Source: Pollenia angustigena (Eukaryota; Arthropoda; Insecta; Diptera; Polleniidae). Taken from it: 64,000 bases of DNA. The notes under the pieces were generated by a model that was not told the DNA's origin, did not search any database, and saw only the letters and a list, made by a program, of their open reading frames with translations. Made by a program: the position numbers and the translations under genes. Where the stretch lies: positions 249,549,803 through 249,613,802 of the forward strand of contig OV884059.1 in NCBI GenBank assembly GCA_930367215.1. The letters run 5' to 3'. How positions within the stretch are numbered: position 1 is the stretch's first letter; the number at the start of each line of letters is the position of its first letter. This document shows, one piece after another, positions 43,235-56,266 of this stretch.

Positions 43235-43940
43235 ATATACATACATACTTATAGATTTTTGAACAGTTTGTCCTTTTTTGTTATCATTACTAGTTTAAAA
43301 AAAATCTGGGTAATTTTTTTCACATGATTTTTGTTTTATTATCATTTTAAGTGAATTATTCAGTCACTTTTTAATTCCAAGGTTTAAAAAACTGCAGTCG
43401 AAACCAAAACCTGTCGAACAAAAAACTAAAATTTGTCTAAAATTTTTCGCTTTTTGATTTGGTTTGACAGCGACTATTTACATTTAATGAATTACAAGTA
43501 AAAGCAAAAGTTTTTTTTTGGCCAATGCCAAATGAAAAAGTGGAAGAGATGGCAGTTTTTCAACTTCGGCTGCAGTTTTTTAAACACTGCTTAAATCTAA
43601 TAGTACGTTTGCAGGTCAATACAATAGTAATGAAATCGATGAGCCTGAAGTGATCTTATAGACTGGTGTGCTTAATTTAAGTTTTTTTAACTGAATAAAT
43701 GATCTCCATTTTATGTTATTTAAAAAATAAATAACAGTTACTAAACAAAATTTACTTTCGGCGACTTTTTTGTATTTTTTCTCAGTTTTTGACTGCAATA
43801 TTATATCAGCTTTTTTTGTATGCAAAATTTAATTTAAAAAAAAAAGATTTCGAAAACTGAACAAAATTGACGTTTGGCGATTTTTGGCGAATTCTGACAT
43901 CCGGTTTGGCGATGGAGCTCAAAAAAATCTGACAACCCTG
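43235..43940 (+). other. Spacer ending in an hAT-type terminus
   Basis: No gene. 43875-43940 ends TCTGACAACCCTG, the reverse of CAGGGTTGTCAGA, an hAT-type terminus related to the fragment at 30789. GGCGATTT phrases repeat just inside it, as at 30789. Confidence 0.45.
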
Positions 43941-44169
43941 CTCGTGATTTAGAACAATGAAAATCACCACTAAAAATTAAAAATCTCGTGATTTTCAGAA
44001 CACCAAAATATTTCTCGGGTAATTTAAAAATTGTTCGTGATTTTTTGTAGATTTATGTTACCTTTATGTGGGAAAACTGTCTTTTAAAAATATTCAGCCT
44101 TATTAAGAGAATCGGTGTCTTTGTCGTTTTAAATTCTTGTCGATATTATTCCACAACATAATTAATAAT

Positions 44170-44735
44170 AGCTCTGTTTCTTTACTCTACTTTGGGATCC
44201 CTCGGGATCCCAATTTGCACGAAAAGCGTTCCCGTACTTTTAATTTGTGTAAATGAGAGCGGATTTGAGAGAATAAAATTCTTCTTCTTCTTACACGAAA
44301 CAGCCCAGACTTTTTCTTCGTGCAAATTGTGTAAATTGTCAAACAGCTGTAAAACATAAACAAAACAATAAAATGCAAGGAAAAAATCATTAACCAAATT
44401 TTGGAAAAAGTGTTGTGGAGTAAAATAATGGTACTAAAATATAAAGTTTTATGTTAAAATTTTAGGAAAACATAATGTTAGTTATTGTAAAAGTGTTTGT
44501 TTGGTTTAATTTTTGGTAAAATTAGTTTTTTTCTGCAGACAATATACAATTTTTCAAAAGTGGCATAAACTTTTATTGTTTTGTAAAAACTATCAAAACA
44601 ATGACTTTTTATTTTGTGCTTAAAATTTGGTTTTTTCTGTTCCCGTACTTTTGTGTAATTTTGTATCTTTTTGAGAGAAATTTATGCTTGCTCTCATTTT
44701 CACGAACTTTACCCAAAAAGTAAAGAAACAGAGCT
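44170..44735. mobile_element. MITE with AGCTCTGTTTCTTTACT termini
   Basis: Inverted ends AGCTCTGTTTCTTTACT at 44170 and, reversed, at 44735. AAT flanks both ends (possible 3-bp duplication). GTTCCCGTACTTTT occurs in both subterminal zones (44228 and 44639). Minus-strand frames of about 70 codons inside have no motif. Confidence 0.72.
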
Positions 44736-45689
44736 AATATAATAAAATAAAAATAAGAAATACCTAAGCCGTTTACAATTTTTTTATTAGTTAATTTTAT
44801 CTGAACAAATCTTTCCATTCTTAACTGGTTTTAAATAGTCTGAAATTGAAACACCAATTTTTAAAGATTTGAATAAAAAAAATTACAAATTCTATTGTTT
44901 ACCTTCTATAATACTGCTTTGTTTTTTTTTTAATATTCATCTGTATTCAAATCTCTTGAAGATTTTTGTTTTTATTGACAAACTATAATCTGGACCAAAT
45001 TCCATTGTCTGAAGAAATATCCTCTTTATGGGGAATTCGCTGTTTTGTTTTTTTGAGCATGATGCCACCCACCGCACCAGTTTACTATCACCTCTGTCTT
45101 ATCCTTGGATTTACACAAACAATCACAGGCGGTTTTAGTGGCCTCGGCTATAATGCAAACATAATGTGGCCAGGGAGGACAGCCATATCCTAATCTATGA
45201 AAAATTACCTATCAAAATATTCCAGTTCCTCCGCAGAATCTAAAATACCATTTTCTTGGTTGTCAGTTACCACAGATTGTAAATGTGTATGTTTACTTTC
45301 ATAATGCTCAAGTTGTTTTATATAGACTTAATTAATATCAGACCGTAATTAATTTTTACTAAAAAATCTTTGATTAAGTTTTTCTTTCCTACATATTTTG
45401 CCTTTAACATTTGGATTTTAATCAGCCTGCTGTATGTTAATAAATTTAACTATTCAAGACATTTTATAATTAATTTATGGATAAATTTTAAACAAATTTC
45501 CTTTGAGAAATATATTGTTAGCGAAAATTGGCTGTTTTTCACCCCGGGCTTGACAAATGTGCAATAAAAAATAAAACATTTAATTGTTCAATTAAATATA
45601 TCTTGTCATTGTTGTTTTGTAATAGGAACTCTCTCAAATTTTGTTTATGTTTATATCAGTGATGGCAAATTCAGTACTATGGTACCAAG
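44736..45689. other. No identified gene; one coding-like patch
   Basis: Most is AT-rich. 44990-45260 has a higher GC content and, on the minus strand, short acidic and Cys/Pro-containing stretches split by stops (for example 45281-45217, then 45175-45000). I cannot name a family; it may be a decayed exon or element gene. Confidence 0.35.
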
Positions 45690-46643
45690 GCGAATTCAAC
45701 TACAGGTGGTGTCGGAACTACAACAATCCAAAAACAACCAGGGCTGCCAGTTAAATTTGTGAGGAAATCGTCAATTTCCTGAGAAAAAAATAAAAAAATC
45801 GTCTTTCACATTTCAAAAAATCGGACTACTTAAAATTGAGTTTTTTTTAAACAAATTTTTGTTCGATTTTTATAAAAAAAGCATTTAAACAAAATTACTT
45901 CATACTCAGCTAGCATTTTCAATCGTGTTAGAGCTACTGGGAGTCTCATGAAGAGCGTCTTTGATCGTCGATGAACGCATTTTTTAATCGTAGAAGATTC
46001 CTCACATTGGAAAAACTGTAACACGAGTGAGATTCTTCCATAGCACAGCGAATGACGCTTCCAAAAGTGTTGCGGGAATCGTTTAAGACCTGGGTACTTA
46101 TATATACCCTTTTCCACCTGAGGTGAAGGGTATAATAAAAAGAAATTAATTGTACTTTATATTTATACTGTGTACTTTTTTTCTTAACCTTTAATTATCA
46201 ATGTACTTTAATTGTAACAAAAAAAGTTGGGAACCCTAGATGTAATGGTCTAACAGTAATTATATGATCCCGGTTAATTTTACCAAATAAGTTGATATTG
46301 CTATATTCCGGTTTTAAATCCTAATTCTTCAGTCAACTTTCTAATCAAATGGTTTTTAGTTTCCGTCCTTGGACGTTCTTCCGAAAGTTCAACACTACTT
46401 TCTAGATTTCAAATTGGTCTTGTAGTTTAATAGACCCTGAGTAATTTCAAATAAATAAGTCCTGTTCACTTAAATTTATCAATATTTATATATTTTTGAT
46501 TTGTTATTTATTTATTTTTCAATAAAGTAATATAACAGGTCTAATTAAGCCAATAAATAACAATGAATAAAACTTGAATAATATTTAAACTAAAAATTAT
46601 GCAATAACGTTGCTGATATACATATACAAAAAAAAAGTTTAAC

Positions 46644-46746
46644 GCCCTAATCATGTAAAACGCAAAGTCAAAAATATTTTGTAAAGCCACAAGCTATGCA
46701 GTGTTTGAAATTTTAAAACGCAATGTGCGTTTTACATGATTCGGGC
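46644..46746. mobile_element. ~100-bp fold-back MITE
   Basis: GCCCTAATCATGTAAAACGC at the left and its inverse with one change (GCCCGAATCATG...) at the right. No clear target duplication. Confidence 0.65.
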
Positions 46747-46982
46747 CTATCAGTTGGCTTCTCAGCCCAAAGAAATGAAACTAATAAAGGCGAATTCACT
46801 AGTGAAATGTTATAAAAAGAACCACAGAAGAAAAATGTATCAATAAAAATATGATAAGGAAAATTCCAAAGAAAATTTGTTTTCTGCATCTCATTTTCTT
46901 ATTGGTTAACTTTTTTTCTAAAAACTTTTAAAACTTAAAACAATCTTCTATTGTTTATCAAATTGTAATCATACAATGTATG

Positions 46983-47012
46983 ACATACATACATACATAC
47001 ATACATACATAT
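46983..47012. repeat. (ACAT)n microsatellite
   Basis: Seven or more uninterrupted ACAT repeats. Confidence 0.92.
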
Positions 47013-47391
47013 TAACTTGCTCAGCCCTGCTTTACTCTTATTTTACTTCCTTTTCGTTTTGTTACTAGTTTCTCTTAAAATTTAGTGGCAGGAAGACGTG
47101 CGCGATACGCTTGATTCTTTTTCGACTCCTAAAACATAGTTGAAATTTTAAAAATAATAGAAAATTGTTGCTTATAATGGTCATAAAAAGCATTGTTTAA
47201 TATAAATTTCATATTATAAAATAAAAAGTATTCAATTAAAATGTTTTCCACAAAAAAAAACAAAGTCTACAAAGGTATATTTATGTTATATGCTAGCTTA
47301 CAGAGAAAAAAGATAATATACAATAATTTGACCATTATAAGGCTAACAAAAGTTATCAGCAGGGCTTTTAAGACCACCTATAATGAATTCG

Positions 47392-48570
47392 CCTTGGCGC
47401 CAAATTGTAAAAATTTCTCTGCTGACGCTATCATTTTGTTGTGCATTCCTATTAGTACCTTTAGACATTTTTTTCCATCATACGGAAGCATTATCGGGCC
47501 GTTTGAAATCGATTAAAAACTGAAAACATTAATGAAATAGTTTTAAAAATTGGACGAGTAGAGTGTAATGGAAATAATATAAAGAAAAATAATATTCCTT
47601 GTTAACTAAAAGTAAAAAAAATAATAATTATAACCAGCAGAGGTGTGTGATAGAAGCTGGTTATCGCCAAATCTTGAAAATCGTTAAAAAATGTAAAACT
47701 ATTAGTAAAATAAAGCAAAAGAATTAGGTAGTTAAAAATATTAAAAATGTTTTCTTAAAATTTTGCTATAAATGTGTTAAATTAATACAATTATAAAAAC
47801 AACTAAATGAAAGTTAATTTGTTATTTTCTTTTGCTTGAAAAAAATCGTTGGAAAATATATTAAAAACTAAAAATGTTAATTGTCCGTTTAATACGTTTT
47901 TTTGATAAAATCATTTTAAAACTTTTCTTTCAAGTTATTAAAAAAATGTGTCTGTAATTAAATAAGAATATCGGTAATGTCTAAGCAAATTTTGTTATAA
48001 TTCTGTATTTTAAAATGAGAGTTTTAAAACAAATATTCATATATTTTCAAAAAAGGTATGTATGTTATAATTTAAAATTAATTTTTAAATATCTAAAAAT
48101 ACCTATGTTAATATATTTTAAACTTGTTTTACAGCCTGAAGTTGAACTTGCTTGAAAACAGTTTTTAGTAGAGTATCGATAATATATATAATATAATATA
48201 TAATATTTTAGGAAGTTATCGTCGCCTGAGAATGTAAACCTGCTAACTGATTTTCAGAAAATTTAACAGGGCAGACAAAAAACTTCTAATGTTTTCTATT
48301 TCTACCTCAAGAAACAAACCAATATATACATATTTGGTTTATTTTCTAATATGTACATATTGTATTGAGTCCTAAATTGAAGTTCATGTTTTTCGCCTTT
48401 GATTCGGCGTCTCTTAATTTTTCGAACGGTATCACACTGTCATATACTGTTAAAAATGGATTTAGCAGGTTTAAGACTCAACCATAATATGCACAGCCTT
48501 GCTTAACTTACTGTCAAAAATTAACAAAAAGTCTCTCAAATGTGTTTAAGAAAACAAAAACAAAATAAAA
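47392..48570. other. No supported gene
   Basis: AT-rich DNA. A (TA)-rich tract lies near 48180-48210 and an ATATACATAT cluster near 48325. Confidence 0.6.
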
Positions 48571-50049
48571 CAAGTAAGAGTGCTATATTCGGCTATTCCG
48601 AATCTTATATACCATTCACCATGGTTTGGAAAGAACAGAAGTTTATATATATATTTAAATATATGTATATATATATGTACATATATTTATAAAATATATA
48701 TAGTTTAGTTTTATTTAATTATTTGCACATGATTGCGTGCTATTAAATATATTAAAAGTTTAATTAATATATAGCACGTTAAGTTTTGATCGAATTTCAG
48801 TATTTGGTCATACCGACATCTTAAAGTATAAAATTACCATTTACTTTGGTGATAAAACTTGTAGTCGGGAAGTTCTATGGTTCACGAAAATAGGTATTAA
48901 AAAAAAAACTATATTTTTGACATTACTTTTTTTTTACCGATATTCCGAGTTTTTCTAAAGATTTCCGATATTTTGATATCTAAAACGTATGAATAGGTCA
49001 TAATACAGCTCTAAAATTTTAGCTTTTATAAAAATGTTAATGTTTTTAGTCCTTTTTTGGAGTATTTTGCACATAACTTAACCATTTTTAACCGATTTGG
49101 CAGATTTATATACCAACGTGCTTAAAAATAATATTTCCATTAAATTAGCTTTTAGGCATATATATATATACCTACATATGTGTACATATATTTAAGCAAA
49201 CTTAATTATAAAAAAAAAACATACTTAATTATAAAAAGAGTAACTTTTGGGATTTCAGTATTTTGATTATAACTCAGCCATTTTTTAACCGATTTGACAG
49301 ATTTATATACCGACGTGTTTAGCAAGAAATTTACCATTTATTTGTGTTATAAAACTTGGACTCGGGAAGATCCATGGTTACCGAAAATGGGTATTTAAAA
49401 AAAATAATTAATAATTTTGGTCATAACTTTTTTGTATCTGAACCGATTTTCCCGAGTTCTTTATAAAATATGTTCTACTAAAAATTTCCGATATTTTGGT
49501 ATATATGTAAGTCATATCCATAGGACATATGACAGCCCTAAAATTTAGGTTTTTATACAATTTTTAATTTTTTTTGTACGGGAGGTACCACGCCCACTTC
49601 TCCAATCCCGCCCACATTTTGTAGGGTGGTGTGTATTGACAACCTAAATGTGTGTACTTAATTTGGCTCTTACCGTTCTCTAGATATACAGAAAAAAGCA
49701 ATAAAAATACAACAACAAGGGATTTTTGGAAAAAATTAGAGGCAGTCGTGGTTTTTTGATCATATCTCAGGCATTTGTGGACCGATCTTGCTGAATTTCA
49801 ATAGCACGAAATGGTGGACTATATGTGACATAAATGTAAAACAACCTAGCCGCTATCATGTCTGGTTTTCCCGGAAAACACATATCAAGCGTAAGACGGA
49901 CAGACGGACGGATATCGTTAAATCAACTTCTCTCCTCATAAGGACCCAGAATATATATACTTTATAGGGTCTAAGATCAATATTGTAGAAATTACAAACG
50001 GAATGACAAACTTATATATACCCTTTTCCACCTGTGGTGAAGGGTATAA
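48571..50049 (+). mobile_element. Mini-me/Helitron-like repeat
   Basis: Starts CAAGTAAGAGTGCTATATTC. It carries TA-rich tracts (48640-48710), the GACGGACAGACGG-type tract (49894-49915) and AATATATATACTTTATAGGG (49952-49970). It ends with a hairpin, TATACCC...CCACC TG TGGTG...GGGTATA (50018-50047). A phrase ending in GACTCGGGAAG(A/T)TC occurs twice inside (48850 and 49368), an internal repetition. A hairpin near the 3' end with no TIR is Helitron-like; the TA/GTCY layout is mini-me-like. Confidence 0.65.
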
Positions 50050-50231
50050 AAATGAAATCAATAAAAAAAAATAAGGGTATAAAAAGGGTAAATTAAAAGG
50101 CGTAAATATGTATAAAATATACGTATATGAAGTTCATAAATATATTTAAAAAATTTTAAAAAGTGAAAAACTGACCAATTTCTTTTTAGATAAAAAGATT
50201 TATAAAATAAAAAAAACAAAAAATAAAAAAA

Positions 50232-50318
50232 AGAATGGAATGAATGGGATTCGAACCAGTAAACCAATAAGACATTGTTAATAGGCAGACCGTTTAGACC
50301 GTTCGACCATCGATCCGC
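50232..50318 (-). ncRNA. tRNA-like sequence (Leu/Ser-like D-arm)
   Basis: On the minus strand, GATGGTCGAACGGTCTAA resembles the box A/D-arm of class II tRNAs, and ACTGGTTCGAATCCCA is a good box B/T-arm. A T-rich run follows (50222-50200), usable as a pol III terminator. Stems are imperfect, so it is more likely a tRNA-derived repeat or pseudogene than a working tRNA. Confidence 0.5.
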
Positions 50319-50661
50319 ATGAGAAGTCGTTGTTGATTTGAGTATTTGATATCCATAATTATTTATATTAAATTAAAGTATGTATGTGTTTGTTGTTTGT
50401 GTGTAATACAGAAGGTAATATTAAATAAAAAAAAAAAAAGAAGTTTACCGCAAGTATTTTAAATGAAAAACACCACAAAAAAAACAGCTATTTTACAGGG
50501 TTACCATTAACCGTTTTGAAACGTAAACTTTCGTTTTGGTTAATAAACGTCGCAAACCAATTTAAATGTTTTTTATTTATCAATAATACAACATAAACAT
50601 ACCAAGAAATTGCTTAAATTGTGTATGCTTTTAAATCGCTTTTGTGCAGAAGATATTATCA

Positions 50662-50853
50662 GGCCTGTTCTGAAAATCACTTTAACTCAAATCACGTGAT
50701 TTGAAATCACATGTGCCTACTGAAATCACACGTGTGATATTTTAGCGTCCCGTTTTTGTGTGATCTTCAATTGCAGAAAGCACACCAAGAAACACAACAA
50801 CGGTATGACTTTCAAAACACCACAAAGTCACAGGTGTGATTTCAGAACAGGCC
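50662..50853. mobile_element. MITE with GGCCTGTTCTGAAA termini, unit 1
   Basis: GGCCTGTTCTGAAAATCAC and its inverse bound about 192 bp that contain several TCACRYGTGA palindromic motifs. The same element is in units 2 (~55021-55211) and 3 (~59366-59556). Confidence 0.75.
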
Positions 50854-51591
50854 CGTATATAGGTATATATGAATATATTTTTGTATAAATTGTCTAAAAA
50901 AGTGACTAATATGTTATCAATGTCAGCAATAAAAAGGCAAAGATTGCTTTTAATATTTTGACGACACTAGATGACTGTTCGTTATGTTAGCGGTTTTTTG
51001 TAGTCGTAAAATTATATGATGAGGGCATTTCTAATATTCCCTAAATACAATTTTTTTTAGAGTGGATAACCCTGCTTGTTTGTATGGTTTTTAAGCAGTG
51101 TGACCATTTTGGCAATTTTGCAGCTTTACTTGATTAAAAATTTTAATTTAGCTAAAATACTTTCATTAAGCGCTTCGCATTTTTTTAAGCATTTTAATTG
51201 AATGTTTCTAGCTTTTTTAGAATTATTTTAAAAATTGAAGAATAGGTATTGATATAACTTAAGTTTTTTATGTATTATAATAAATTATAATAAATTTTGA
51301 CTAAAAAAAATAGTTGTAGTCAAAATGAAATTTCGTATGGAAATGGATAATTATTATTTTATTGTAAAAAAATTTTCATTTTATTTTTTTACAAGACGAT
51401 AAGCCTGCATGTTTGGGCGATTTTTAATGAAGACTTTTAAGTAGTGTGGGAATTTTTTATTTTTGAAAGTAAATTCAGCACAAAAAACTTAGATTTAGCT
51501 GTAAAATTTCCATTTGGCATTTTATTAGCTTTTTAGAAAAATGTTTTAAGCTTCTTTTGATTAATTTTTAAAGTTGGATGAAATAGTCTTA

Positions 51592-51907
51592 AGGGGCCCA
51601 TACACTTGCAATATTACTGTATATGATATTCACCATATTATTTAAATTTTGTCCTATATTATGCAATAAGTCGCACAATGGTTTCATTCATTCAATAAAA
51701 AGGTGAACATAAACTATAGGAATAGCATAAACAGCATTATACAATGTTGCCAACACATTTCACTTTCTTTTCGTTGTGCAATAAAAATCAAAAGTCTTTT
51801 GATTGTTGCCAATATATTGTGCTACCATCGAATATCGCATACACATTGGCTATATAATTGTACAATACGTAAAATTGAACAATTTTATTGCAAGTCTATG
51901 ATCCGCT
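51592..51907. mobile_element. TTA-flanked MITE in unit 1
   Basis: TTA at 51589-51591 and 51908-51910 flank AGGGGCCCATACACTTGC and (reversed) AGCGGATCATAGACTTGC; the TIRs are about 22 bp and imperfect. Unit 3 keeps the empty site: AGTC, one TTA, GCGATTAAAAC at 60295-60312. Same family style as the MITE at 23070. A 71-codon frame inside is not a gene. Confidence 0.9.
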
Positions 51908-52760
51908 TTAGCGATTAAAACTAAAATAAATTGTTATAAACTAACTTTTACGCAATTAATGATGACTGTTTTTTTAAAATATATAAAAAAATAATCTGGT
52001 CTAAATATGTCTGTAAATTCTTTTAAATCAAAATAGCTATAAAACCGTTTGTATTTTGTTTTTATTAGAGGGCCTTCCAATTTCAAGGTTAACCAATTGT
52101 GGTATTTATATCTGATGCTTTATCAAATCTACCTAAATACTTGTTTGTCACTTAAATGTATAAGGATTTAAAACAATATAATGAACAACTTTAAGAATTA
52201 TTTGTAGCGTTTTCAAAATAATTTTTAGCATTTCTTTGCCTTGCCTAATGTCAGAGTAAGCTGTGAACAAATTTTAAGATCTGTTTCTATGTCATTGGGT
52301 TCGTCAATAAAATTATCCTAACTTAAATGTTTCTAGCTTTTTGATTAAATTAAACATTTACGTACGCAAATACTTATTGTTGAATGTTTTGTTTTCAAAT
52401 AACAAATGGGATTTTTTTTAGAAATAATAATATTTTTTAAAAATAATATGGCAACACGTGTAAGATTTTTGAATTGAAATGTAAGAAGAGACAATCCGTC
52501 TCTATAACTGAAAAAAAAGCAACAATCATGAAAACAATGCCTACCAATACACATAAATAACTTTTGCATATTCGTACATACTTAGGTATTTAAATTTAAG
52601 CCAAAAACAAATTGTAAAATATGTTTTTTGTTTCACATGTAAGGCGAACAATGCATATTTATATTGTCAATAAAATGAAAAAATCAAAAATCGCTGAATA
52701 ATTTTAAAATCGTTTATAGAAATATTTATGGAAAAAGTTAAAAAATTTTTGTTTGGTAAA

Positions 52761-52843
52761 GGTGGAGATGCCGAGATTTGAACCCCGACAATATAACAAA
52801 CAAACCTTCTTGGGCAACCGCCCAGACCACTGAGCTATTAACC
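52761..52843 (-). ncRNA. tRNA-like sequence, unit 1
   Basis: Minus strand: TAGCTCAGTGGTCTGGGCGG is a near-consensus tRNA D-arm/box A, and GGGGTTCAAATCTCGGC a T-arm/box B. The acceptor ends do not pair and the T-stem has a mismatch, so it is a tRNA-derived sequence or pseudogene. T-runs follow at about 52745-52738. Confidence 0.55.
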
Positions 52844-52984
52844 TTGTTAATAATAAAGCATTATAATAGAATATACTTCGTCATATTATTAGTTTAATTT
52901 GTAGGTATGTATTTTTCAATTAAAGCGAACAATCATGTACAAGCATGTGTACATGTTTCAAATAAAAAAACAAAAAAACAACAA

Positions 52985-54787
52985 CCACAAGGGTTTTTTT
53001 TGGAAAAATTAGAGGCAGTCGTGGTTTTTTGATCATATCTCAGCCATTTGAGGACCGATCTTGCTGAAATTCAATAGCAAGAAATGGTGGACTATATGAG
53101 TTATTTTGGCTATAAAACTTGGACTCGGGAAGATCTATGGTTCCTGAGAATGGGTATTTTTCAAAAAAAAATTAATATTTTGGTCATAAATTTTTCGTAT
53201 CTGAACCGATTTTCCCGAGTTTTTTATAAAATATGTTCTACTAAAAATTTCCGATATTTTGGTATATAAGTCATATCCATAGGACATATGACAGCCCTAA
53301 AATTTAGGTTTTTATACAATTTTTAATTTTTTTTGTACGGGAGGTACCACGCCCACTTCTCCAATCCCGCCCACATTTTGTAGGGTGGTGTGTATTGACA
53401 ACCTTAATGTTTGTACCTAATTTGGAAACTTTGGCTCTTGCCGTTCTCCAGATATACAGAAAAAAGCAATAAAAATACAACAACAACAAGGGATTTTTGG
53501 AAAAAATTGGAGGCAGTCGTGGTTTTTTGATCATATCTCAGCCATTTGTGGACCGATCTTGCTGAATTTCAATAGCAAGAAATGGTGGACTATATGTGAC
53601 AATTTCAATAGCAAGAAATGGTGGACTATATGTGACATAAATGTAAAACAACCTAGCCGCTATCATGTCTGGATTATCCGGAAAACACATATCAAACGTA
53701 AGACGGACAGACGGACAGACGGACATCGTTAAATCAACTTCTCTTCTCATATGGACCCAGAATATATATACTTTATGGGGTCTAAAATCAATATTGTGGA
53801 AATTAAAAACGTTATGACAAACTTATATATACCCTTTTACACCTGTGGTGAAGGGTATAACAAGTAAGACTGTTATATTCGGCTGTGCCGAATCTTATAT
53901 ACCCTTCACCATTGTGCGAGCAGAATGCAGAGCAACTAGACAAAAACTAAATAATTTTTACATATACATACATATTTGCAATACCTCAAACTTCATTATA
54001 AATAAAATTTAAAAAGCGAAAACTGGTAAATATTTTTTTTAAATCTTTTTTAGAACATAAAAAAAATAAAAATATTAAAAAAAAAATTTTCTTTTTAAAA
54101 AACCAAGAATCGAACCGGGAACTCTCAGTTTCTAACAAACCCCCTAGACAACTGAACCATGAAGGAACGTTAATCGAATATCATTAAAATGAAATATGGC
54201 ACGTTGACTGTTCACAAAATTCAACAAAGTTTTGTTGTAATTACTTCTGATGTTTTTGTTCACCACAAAGTTGGGAAATATATTCACCAAAATAGTTTGC
54301 GCCATGTATTTGTGTTTGTTTGTTTTCTTTTATCTTTTTTGGCGAGTTTTTAAGTAGCAAAAAACACAAAAATTCCTAGTTTCTATTTGTAAAAATATTT
54401 TCGTTAAATAGATGAAATAATAAAGAAGGGTGATAACGAAAATCATATTGGGCATTATGCTAGTATATGGAAGCAATTGAAGGGGGGGGGGCAGAGGGAC
54501 ATCACATGGTTAAATCAAGTTCTCTCCTCATAAGGACCAAGAATATATATACTTTATAGGGTCTAAGACATTGATGTCAAATTCATTCAATTTCATAGCA
54601 CAATTGTGCTAGCTCAAAATTCACACACATTCTTACGCTCTTTCATTTAGTCCACGAGAGTACACAATTCAGTCGTCGATTATCAAGCGACTAGTACACA
54701 TGTGGCGGATGCTTACGTATTTTTGTTATTTTTATTAAGAAAACTCGTCTCTTTATTCCCTTTCTACCTTCGGTGAAGGGTATAAAA
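52985..54787 (+). mobile_element. Two adjacent mini-me-like modules, unit 1
   Basis: The first module (52985-53860) is 5'-truncated and ends in the same TATACCC/GGGTATA hairpin as 50018-50047. The second (53861-54787) starts CAAGTAAGACTGTTATATTC right after it. The GACGGACAGACGGACAGACGG tract (53703-53723) is shorter in unit 2. The second module carries a tRNA-like sequence at 54103-54165. Confidence 0.65.
54103..54165 (-). ncRNA. tRNA-like sequence in the second mini-me-like module, unit 1
   Basis: Minus strand: CATGGTTCAGTTGTCTAGGG (box A-like) and CCCGGTTCGATTCTTGG (box B-like), followed at once by TTTTTT, a pol III-type stop. It is shorter than a tRNA and the stems are poor. The copy in unit 2 is at 58449-58511. 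Confidence 0.5.
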
Positions 54788-55950
54788 AAAGGAGTTTACC
54801 GCAAGTATTTTAAATGAAAAAAACCACAAAAAAAAACAACACACAACTATTTTACAGGGTTACCATTAACCGTTTTGAAACGTAAACTGTCGTTTTGGTT
54901 AATAAAAGTCGGAAACCAATTTAAATGTTTTTTATTTATCAATAATACAACATAAACATACCAAGATATTGCTTAAATTGTGTATGCTTTTAAATCGCTT
55001 TTGTGCAGAAGATATTATCAGGCCTATTCTGAAAATCACTTTAACTCAAATCACGTGATTTGAAATCACATGTGATTACTAAAATCACACGTGTGATATT
55101 TTAGCGTCCCGTTTTTGTGTGATCTTCAATTGCAGAAAGCACACCAAGAAACACAACAATGGTATGACTTTCAAAACACCATAAAGTCACAGGTGTGATT
55201 TCAGAACAGGCCCGTATATAGGTATATATGAATATATTTTTGTATAAATTTTCTAAAAAAGTGACTAATATGTTATCAATGTCAACAATAAAAAGGCAAA
55301 GATTGCTTTTAATATTTTGACGACACTAGATGACTGTTCGTTATGTTAGCGGTTTTTTGTAGTCGTAAAATTATATGATGAGGGCATTTCTAATATTCCC
55401 TAAATACAATTTTTTTTAGAGTGGATAACCCTGCTTGTTTGTATGGTTTTTAAGCAGTGTGACCATTTTGGCAATTTTGCAGCTTTACTTGATTAAAAAT
55501 TTTAATTTAGCTAAAATACTTTCATTAAGCGCTTCGCATTTTTTTAAGCATTTTAATTGAATGTTTCTAGCTTTTTTAGAATTATTTTAAAAATTGAAGA
55601 ATAGGTATTGATATAACTTAAGTTTTTTATGTATTATAATAAATTATAATAAATTTTGACTAAAAAAAATAGTTGTAGTCAAAATGAAATTTCGTATGGA
55701 AATGGATAATTATTATTTTATTGTAAAAAAATTTTCATTTTATTTTTTTACAAGACGATAAGCCTGCATGTTTGGGCGATTTTTAATGAAGACTTTTAAG
55801 TAGTGTGGGAATTTTTTATTTTTGAAAGTAAATTCAGCACAAAAAACTTAGATTTAGCTGTAAAATTTCCATTTGGCATTTTATTAGCTTTTTAGAAAAA
55901 TGTTTTAAGCTTCTTTTGATTAATTTTTAAAGTTGGATGAAATAGTCTTA

Positions 55951-56266
55951 AGGGGCCCATACACTTGCAATATTACTGTATATGATATTCGCCATATTAT
56001 TTAAATTTTGTCCTATATTATGCAATAAGTCGCACAATGGTTTCATTCATTCAATAAAAAGGTGAACATAAACTATAGGAATAGCATAAACAGCATTATA
56101 CAATGTTGCCAACACATTTCACTTTCTTTTCGTTGTGCAATAAAAATCAAAAGTCTTTTGATTGTTGCCAATATATTGTGCTACCATCGAATATCGCATA
56201 CACATTGGCTATATAATTGTACAATACGTAAAATTGAACAATTTTATTGCAAGTCTATGATCCGCT
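55951..56266. mobile_element. TTA-flanked MITE in unit 2
   Basis: Orthologous copy of 51592-51907, flanked by TTA at 55948-55950 and 56267-56269. Confidence 0.9.

Larger units (their letters stand above)
45690..47391. mobile_element. Candidate element with CAAGGCGAATTCA termini
   Basis: CAAGGCGAATTCA followed by AGGTGGT at 45690-45716 is inverted at 47366-47391. A further CAAGGCGAATTCA-like end stands alone at 35650-35675 and a partial one at 46787. No matching target duplication is seen, so 45690 and 47391 may be ends of different copies. The interval contains a CAGGGCTGCCAG hAT-like start (45742), a mini-me tail (46095-46135) and a small fold-back (46644-46746). Confidence 0.4.
50443..54793 (+). 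repeat. Tandem array unit 1 (~4.35 kb)
   Basis: Runs from GTTTACCGCAAGTATT to the next copy of the same phrase at 54794. It contains a fold-back MITE (50662-50853), a TTA MITE (51592-51907), a tRNA-like sequence (52761-52843) and two mini-me-like modules (52985-53860 and 53861-54787). Compared with unit 2 it lacks about 36 bp near 52145 and has an extra ~36-bp direct repeat near 53560-53637. Confidence 0.93.

Noticed and set aside
30789..43940. A single 13-kb hAT element containing the Harbinger
   Set aside because: The ends are related, but the flanking 8-mers ATTTGTTG and CTCGTGAT do not match, and too much unrelated DNA lies between.
44966..45193. Possible host gene at the higher-GC patch
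   Set aside because: Frames on both strands are broken by stops within 40-60 codons and I recognise no domain; kept only as an unidentified patch.
51703..51918. 71-codon frame repeated at 56062-56277
   Set aside because: It lies across a non-coding MITE that was duplicated with the array; the repetition reflects the array and not selection.
52761..52843. Functional tRNA gene
   Set aside because: Box A and B are good, but the acceptor stem does not pair and the T-stem is mismatched.
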